NCBI GenBank assembly: GCA_004525825.1
Contig: SPBY01000080.1
Span: 1-9,578 of the forward strand
Direction: 5' to 3'
Length of the DNA: 9,578 bases
Origin: Bacteroidia bacterium
GTDB lineage: Bacteria; Bacteroidota; Bacteroidia; Bacteroidales; GCA-2748055
The position numbers and the translations under genes were made by a program. A model generated the notes under the pieces. It had not been told where the DNA came from, did no database searches, and saw nothing but the letters and a program-made list of their open reading frames with translations. Positions 7,353 to 9,578 of this stretch are shown here, in pieces (position 1 is the stretch's first letter; each line of letters starts with the position of its first letter).

Positions 7353-9578
7353 ATCGTAGCGATTTAACGGGATTCATGGAAGCAGCCTGGTAAACCCGCA
7401 GTAACACAGTGACCGCAGCAATCAAAAAGGCAAGCAGGGTACTGACCAGGAAAATTCGAGGTTCAAGGGCGACGCGGGAAGGATAGTCCTGCAGCCAGTC
7501 CTTCATAAAGAAGTAGCCCAGGGGCCAGGCCGCCAGGGTGGCTGCCAGGATGAGCCAGATGAATTCCCGGGAGAGTACTACCAGCACACTGGAAATGGAG
7601 GCTCCCATGGCTTTTCGGATCCCCACCTCCTTGGTTCGCTGTGCCGCGCTGAAGGAAGCAAGCCCCAACAAGCCCAATGCAGCAATAAATATGGCCAGCA
7701 CCGAGAAAACGTTGAATAATGAGGCTGTTTTATTTTCATTGCTATAAAGTACTGCCAGATCCTCTTCCAAAAAAGTCATGTGAATGGGTTGTTGCTCCCT
7801 GAAAGAGGTCCAGGTCTTTTCAATGTAATCCAGAGTCTGGCTGGTATTGTTTCTACTGATACGGACCGACATCTGGTAAAAATGCTCATTGTTGAACTGT
7901 ATGATCAAAGGCCGGATCTCCTGGTGAAGTGACTGAAAATGAAAGTCCTTAACCACGCCAATGACGTGATGTGGCCGGTCGGTATCTTCACCAAACTGGG
8001 TATACAAACGCTGATTCAGGGGGTCCTCTAAACTCATGGCTTTAGCAGTTGCTTCGCTGATAATCAGTGCAGAGGAATCCGTTAAATTTTTCGTATCGAA
8101 CCACCTTCCTTCTACCATCTCCAGCTCATAGGTATCCTGAAAGTACCAGTCGGCCCAAATGTTATTGATGGCGTGGGTCTCATTGGACGACGCACCTTCC
8201 AGAAGAAAGGCGTTGTCTCCTATCAGACCGCCCGGGACCGCAGAGCTTACACTCACTTGCTCAATGGATGGGTTCTTCAGCAATTCCTGGCGAAAAGCAC
8301 CTATCTGTTCTTCCAGCACATAGATACGGTCAATCACCACCAGGTTCTCCTTGTTAAATCCCAGGTCCTTGGATTGTATGAAGTTCATTTGCCTGTTTAC
8401 CACCATGGTACAGATAAATAGCACAATGGTGACCACAAACTGAAAGGTGACCAGGACCCTGCGAAGGAGTGATCCCCTGGCTCCCCTCATGGCTCCGCTC
8501 TTCAACACATCCACCGGCTTGAAGGAAGAGAGAAAAAAGGCGGGATAAGATCCCGAGGCAAAACCCACAAACACACCAATAAGCAAGAGACCCAGAGTGA
8601 TACGCAATGGTCCAAGAGAGAGCATCTGCAGGTCCTTTCCAGCCAGGTTGTTGAAAGAGGGAAGAAAGAGTTCAACCAGCACCACGGCCAGGAGCAGTGC
8701 CATCAGGGTGGTCAGAAATGATTCGGAAAGGAATTGCCATTTAAGCATGTTTTTTTCGGCACCTGCTGCTTTCCGTATCCCCACCTCCGTGGCCCTCTTG
8801 GCACCGCTAGCGGTGGAGAGGTTCATAAAATTGATGGAAGCTATCAGGATGAGAAATACAGCGATGATCGAAAAGATGATCACCGAGGAGCGGCTACCTC
8901 CAGGCTCGATTTCGAACTGCAAATCCGAATTCAGGTGAATCTCCTTAAGGGCCTGCAGATAATATCCATAGGTGTTCCCCGAAGAGAAAAACTCCTCCAT
9001 AGTCAAACCTAGTAGCTCTTCCAATTCGGTTCCCAAGTGCTGGGCAATGAGGTCGGGGAATTTGGCTTCCAGCTCATCTGGTTCAAATCCGGGCCGGAGA
9101 CGGATATACGTATAGTTATTGTTTCCCAGCCACCGTGTTAAATCTGCTAGGTAAATGGAATTCATCGATCCCAGTATATTGAACTTGAAGTGAGAATTTT
9201 CGGGGAAGCCTTTCACCACGCCGGTCACTTCGAAATTCTCCTCCTGTTGTCCCACCTTAAGCAACCTTCCCACAGGATTCTCGTTTCCAAAGTATTTTCT
9301 GGCAATCTCCTCTGTAAGCACCACGGTATTGGGCCGGTTGAGCATGCCTTTGGGATCACCGAACACCACCGGGGCCGTAAAGACATTGAAGAATGTTGAA
9401 TCAGCATAGTAGAAATGTTCCTCGATAAAGACCTTTTCATCATACCTAACTACAGGATCCCCGTCAAAAGTAAACAGCCTGGTAAACTCTTCCACCTCGG
9501 GGAAATCACTTTTCAGGGTGGCTCCCATGGGCGCATTGGAGAGGGCGGCTTCCAGCTCGTTTCCCTGTATCTTTCCCC
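7345..9578 (-). CDS. FtsX/MacB-type ABC transporter permease, N-terminus beyond window
   Basis: The last 743 codons of a two-module ABC permease are visible. The frame stays open from the right edge, so the internal ATG at 9526-9528 is not its start: 16 codons precede it in frame and align with the I-S-G...G-P-M region of the paralogs. About 68 residues, including the first helix, are missing. Counting from that internal Met, the first periplasmic domain runs to about 212. Helices follow near 215-240, 268-290, 311-333 and 357-377, with E-V-G-I-R-K-A-A-G at 248-256. The second periplasmic domain (about 380-600) has G-V-V-K-D-F-H-F at 524-531. Helices at about 604-627, 650-673 and 690-713 complete it, with E-V-G-I-R-K-A-M-G at 634-642 and terminal N-P-V-K-S-L-R-Y-E. 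Its TGA overlaps the start of the Fe-S protein gene by 8 nt, so the two are probably co-transcribed. It resembles the two leftmost permeases more than the one at 3813-6185. Confidence 0.95.
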   Translation of the reverse strand, partial: GKIQGNELEAALSNAPMGATLKSDFPEVEEFTRLFTFDGDPVVRYDEKVFIEEHFYYADSTFFNVFTAPVVFGDPKGMLNRPNTVVLTEEIARKYFGNENPVGRLLKVGQQEENFEVTGVVKGFPENSHFKFNILGSMNSIYLADLTRWLGNNNYTYIRLRPGFEPDELEAKFPDLIAQHLGTELEELLGLTMEEFFSSGNTYGYYLQALKEIHLNSDLQFEIEPGGSRSSVIIFSIIAVFLILIASINFMNLSTASGAKRATEVGIRKAAGAEKNMLKWQFLSESFLTTLMALLLAVVLVELFLPSFNNLAGKDLQMLSLGPLRITLGLLLIGVFVGFASGSYPAFFLSSFKPVDVLKSGAMRGARGSLLRRVLVTFQFVVTIVLFICTMVVNRQMNFIQSKDLGFNKENLVVIDRIYVLEEQIGAFRQELLKNPSIEQVSVSSAVPGGLIGDNAFLLEGASSNETHAINNIWADWYFQDTYELEMVEGRWFDTKNLTDSSALIISEATAKAMSLEDPLNQRLYTQFGEDTDRPHHVIGVVKDFHFQSLHQEIRPLIIQFNNEHFYQMSVRISRNNTSQTLDYIEKTWTSFREQQPIHMTFLEEDLAVLYSNENKTASLFNVFSVLAIFIAALGLLGLASFSAAQRTKEVGIRKAMGASISSVLVVLSREFIWLILAATLAAWPLGYFFMKDWLQDYPSRVALEPRIFLVSTLLAFLIAAVTVLLRVYQAASMNPVKSLRYE

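Noticed and set aside
6957..7367. 136-codon plus-strand open frame
   Set aside because: It is antisense to the N-terminal region of the Fe-S protein and to the overlap with the upstream permease. No conserved features are seen.

Overview
The window looks like a chromosomal segment from a Bacteroidota (Bacteroidetes) bacterium. Two things support this. Long (~790-815 aa) duplicated FtsX/MacB-type ABC permeases in tandem paralogous runs, with an 'M-x-R-N-Y/F-x-L-V-x-x-R-N-L' start and an 'N-P-V-x-x-L-R-Y-E' C-terminus, are typical of that phylum. The visible starts also lack Shine-Dalgarno sequences and have A/T-rich upstream regions, as is common there. Composition looks moderate, near half G+C by eye. 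The phylum call is an inference from family resemblance, not a database result.

Everything supported is on the minus strand, so genes are read from right to left. In transcription order they are: (1) a permease missing its N-terminus at the right edge (7345-9578); (2) a winged-helix-like plus iron-sulfur (ferredoxin-type) protein whose start overlaps that permease's stop by 8 nt (6273-7352); (3) a complete but more divergent permease (3813-6185); (4) a permease reading frame interrupted by one in-frame TAA (1223-3667); (5) a close paralog of gene 4 whose C-terminal half runs off the left edge (1-1076). Gaps are 87 nt before gene 3, 145 nt before gene 4 and 146 nt before gene 5. No ATPase gene, membrane-fusion protein, tRNA, rRNA, CRISPR array or insertion sequence is visible.

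Each complete permease has two copies of the unit 'transmembrane helix, large periplasmic MacB-like domain, three-helix FtsX domain'. This architecture couples ATP hydrolysis in the cytoplasm to movement of the periplasmic domains (export or mechanotransmission). The cognate ATPase must be encoded outside this window. The Fe-S protein is translationally linked to the first permease and could be a redox-responsive partner or regulator, but nothing here shows its function.

The most notable points are the single-base nonsense change in gene 4, which the intact neighbour lets one pinpoint as CAA to TAA; the recent-looking duplication of genes 4 and 5; and the cysteine-rich HTH/Fe-S protein embedded in a permease array.
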